From NCBI RefSeq assembly GCF_000614065.1, contig NZ_BAKG01000001.1, positions 1 through 64,000 on the forward strand: DNA of 64,000 bases, given 5' to 3'. A program made the translations under genes and the position numbers. The stretch's first letter is position 1, and each line of letters opens with the position of its first letter. Below the pieces are notes generated by a model. The model was not told where the DNA came from and did not search any database. It saw only the letters and a list, made by a program, of their open reading frames with translations. This document shows positions 63,811 through 64,000 of this stretch, one piece after another. This stretch comes from Prevotella dentasini JCM 15908. GTDB taxonomy: Bacteria; Bacteroidota; Bacteroidia; Bacteroidales; Bacteroidaceae.

Positions 63811-64000
63811 ATGAAGGCAAATATTCTTATATGGATGTTCTTGTTCGTCTCCGTCAACAATTGCATGGCAGGCGACGGCTGTTCCGTTTCAGCTCCCGGC
63901 AGAGAAGACTCCGTAACCGTCAGCGGACGGGTAACCGACTTCAGCGGAAATCCTGTGGACAGTTGCTCGGTTGGATGGATGTCTCCGAGTTTCTCGGGCA
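63811..64000 (+). CDS. Secreted or lipidated protein, 5' part only
   Basis: An open frame from ATG 63811 runs off the window (63 codons seen). It starts with a hydrophobic leader (MKANILIWMFLFVSVNNC) containing a cysteine, then GDGCSVSAPGREDSVTV and SGRVTDFSGNPVDSCSVGW. The last part looks like the start of a carboxypeptidase-regulatory or related beta domain found in Bacteroidetes surface proteins. It has its own promoter box and follows the metG terminator. The type of signal peptide and the full function cannot be judged from this fragment. Confidence 0.6.
   Translation, partial: MKANILIWMFLFVSVNNCMAGDGCSVSAPGREDSVTVSGRVTDFSGNPVDSCSVGWMSPSFSG

Overview
The window is chromosomal DNA of a Bacteroidales bacterium, most like Prevotella or a close relative. 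The evidence is the gene order porG-like / uppS / bamA / skp / skp / murI, a TonB-dependent receptor, a cleaved-adhesin protein with a Por-type C-terminal tail, several SPII lipoproteins, and many Bacteroidetes sigma-ABfr promoters (TAnnTTTG at -7, four of them with TTTG 19-20 bp upstream). No rRNA, phage or CRISPR array is visible. There is one tRNA (Pro, CGG) at the left edge.

Layout. 1-9 kb (minus strand): tRNA-Pro, murI, three skp/ompH-like chaperone genes, bamA, uppS, a porG-like beta-barrel gene and a surface lipoprotein, i.e. an outer-membrane assembly and wall block. 9.3-15.5 kb: mutS, a candidate structured RNA, an acyltransferase and a secreted patatin. 15.7-17.8 kb: an A+T-rich island with a solitary SPPY-type DNA methyltransferase and a small unassigned ORF. 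17.9-29 kb: TonB receptor, lipoprotein, threonine aldolase-like gene, argS, a short RNase H, an acyl-CoA synthetase, prfB, a 47-residue membrane protein, a CYTH protein and a VanZ-like protein. 29-33 kb: a papain-like lipoprotein coupled to a FecE-like ATPase, then pdxS-pdxT. 33-44 kb (minus): a large adhesin, a receiver-only response regulator, a LytS/LytTR two-component pair, nadA, an Ig-like lipoprotein and a GH3 protein. 44.8-53 kb: M16 protease, ECF sigma factor with a membrane partner, two small envelope genes and ackA/pta. 53-59 kb: a DUF2156-GNAT-SCP2 fusion and a type IV restriction locus mcrBC. 59-64 kb: RluA-type pseudouridine synthase, metG and the start of an unassigned secreted protein.

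Two genome-level signals stand out. First, eight intergenic loci carry arrays of a 22-nt unit (core CGAAAGYGGCACTTT), joined head-to-tail or inverted while strictly keeping the 22-nt phase. The densest inverted copy is a perfect 30-bp palindrome. A separate 23-nt array lies just after the LytTR regulator gene. Second, at least twelve genes, including bamA, argS and metG, are each broken by one or more apparent single-base losses, mostly contractions of GG or CC runs. This is much more likely a base-calling or assembly problem than real decay, so these loci are given as full-span CDS with the break marked.

The best candidates for something biologically new are the 22-nt array family, the McrB whose AAA+ core is interrupted by an EVE/PUA-like region, the 23-nt array beside the LytTR system, and the orphan RNA at 12.3-12.6 kb.
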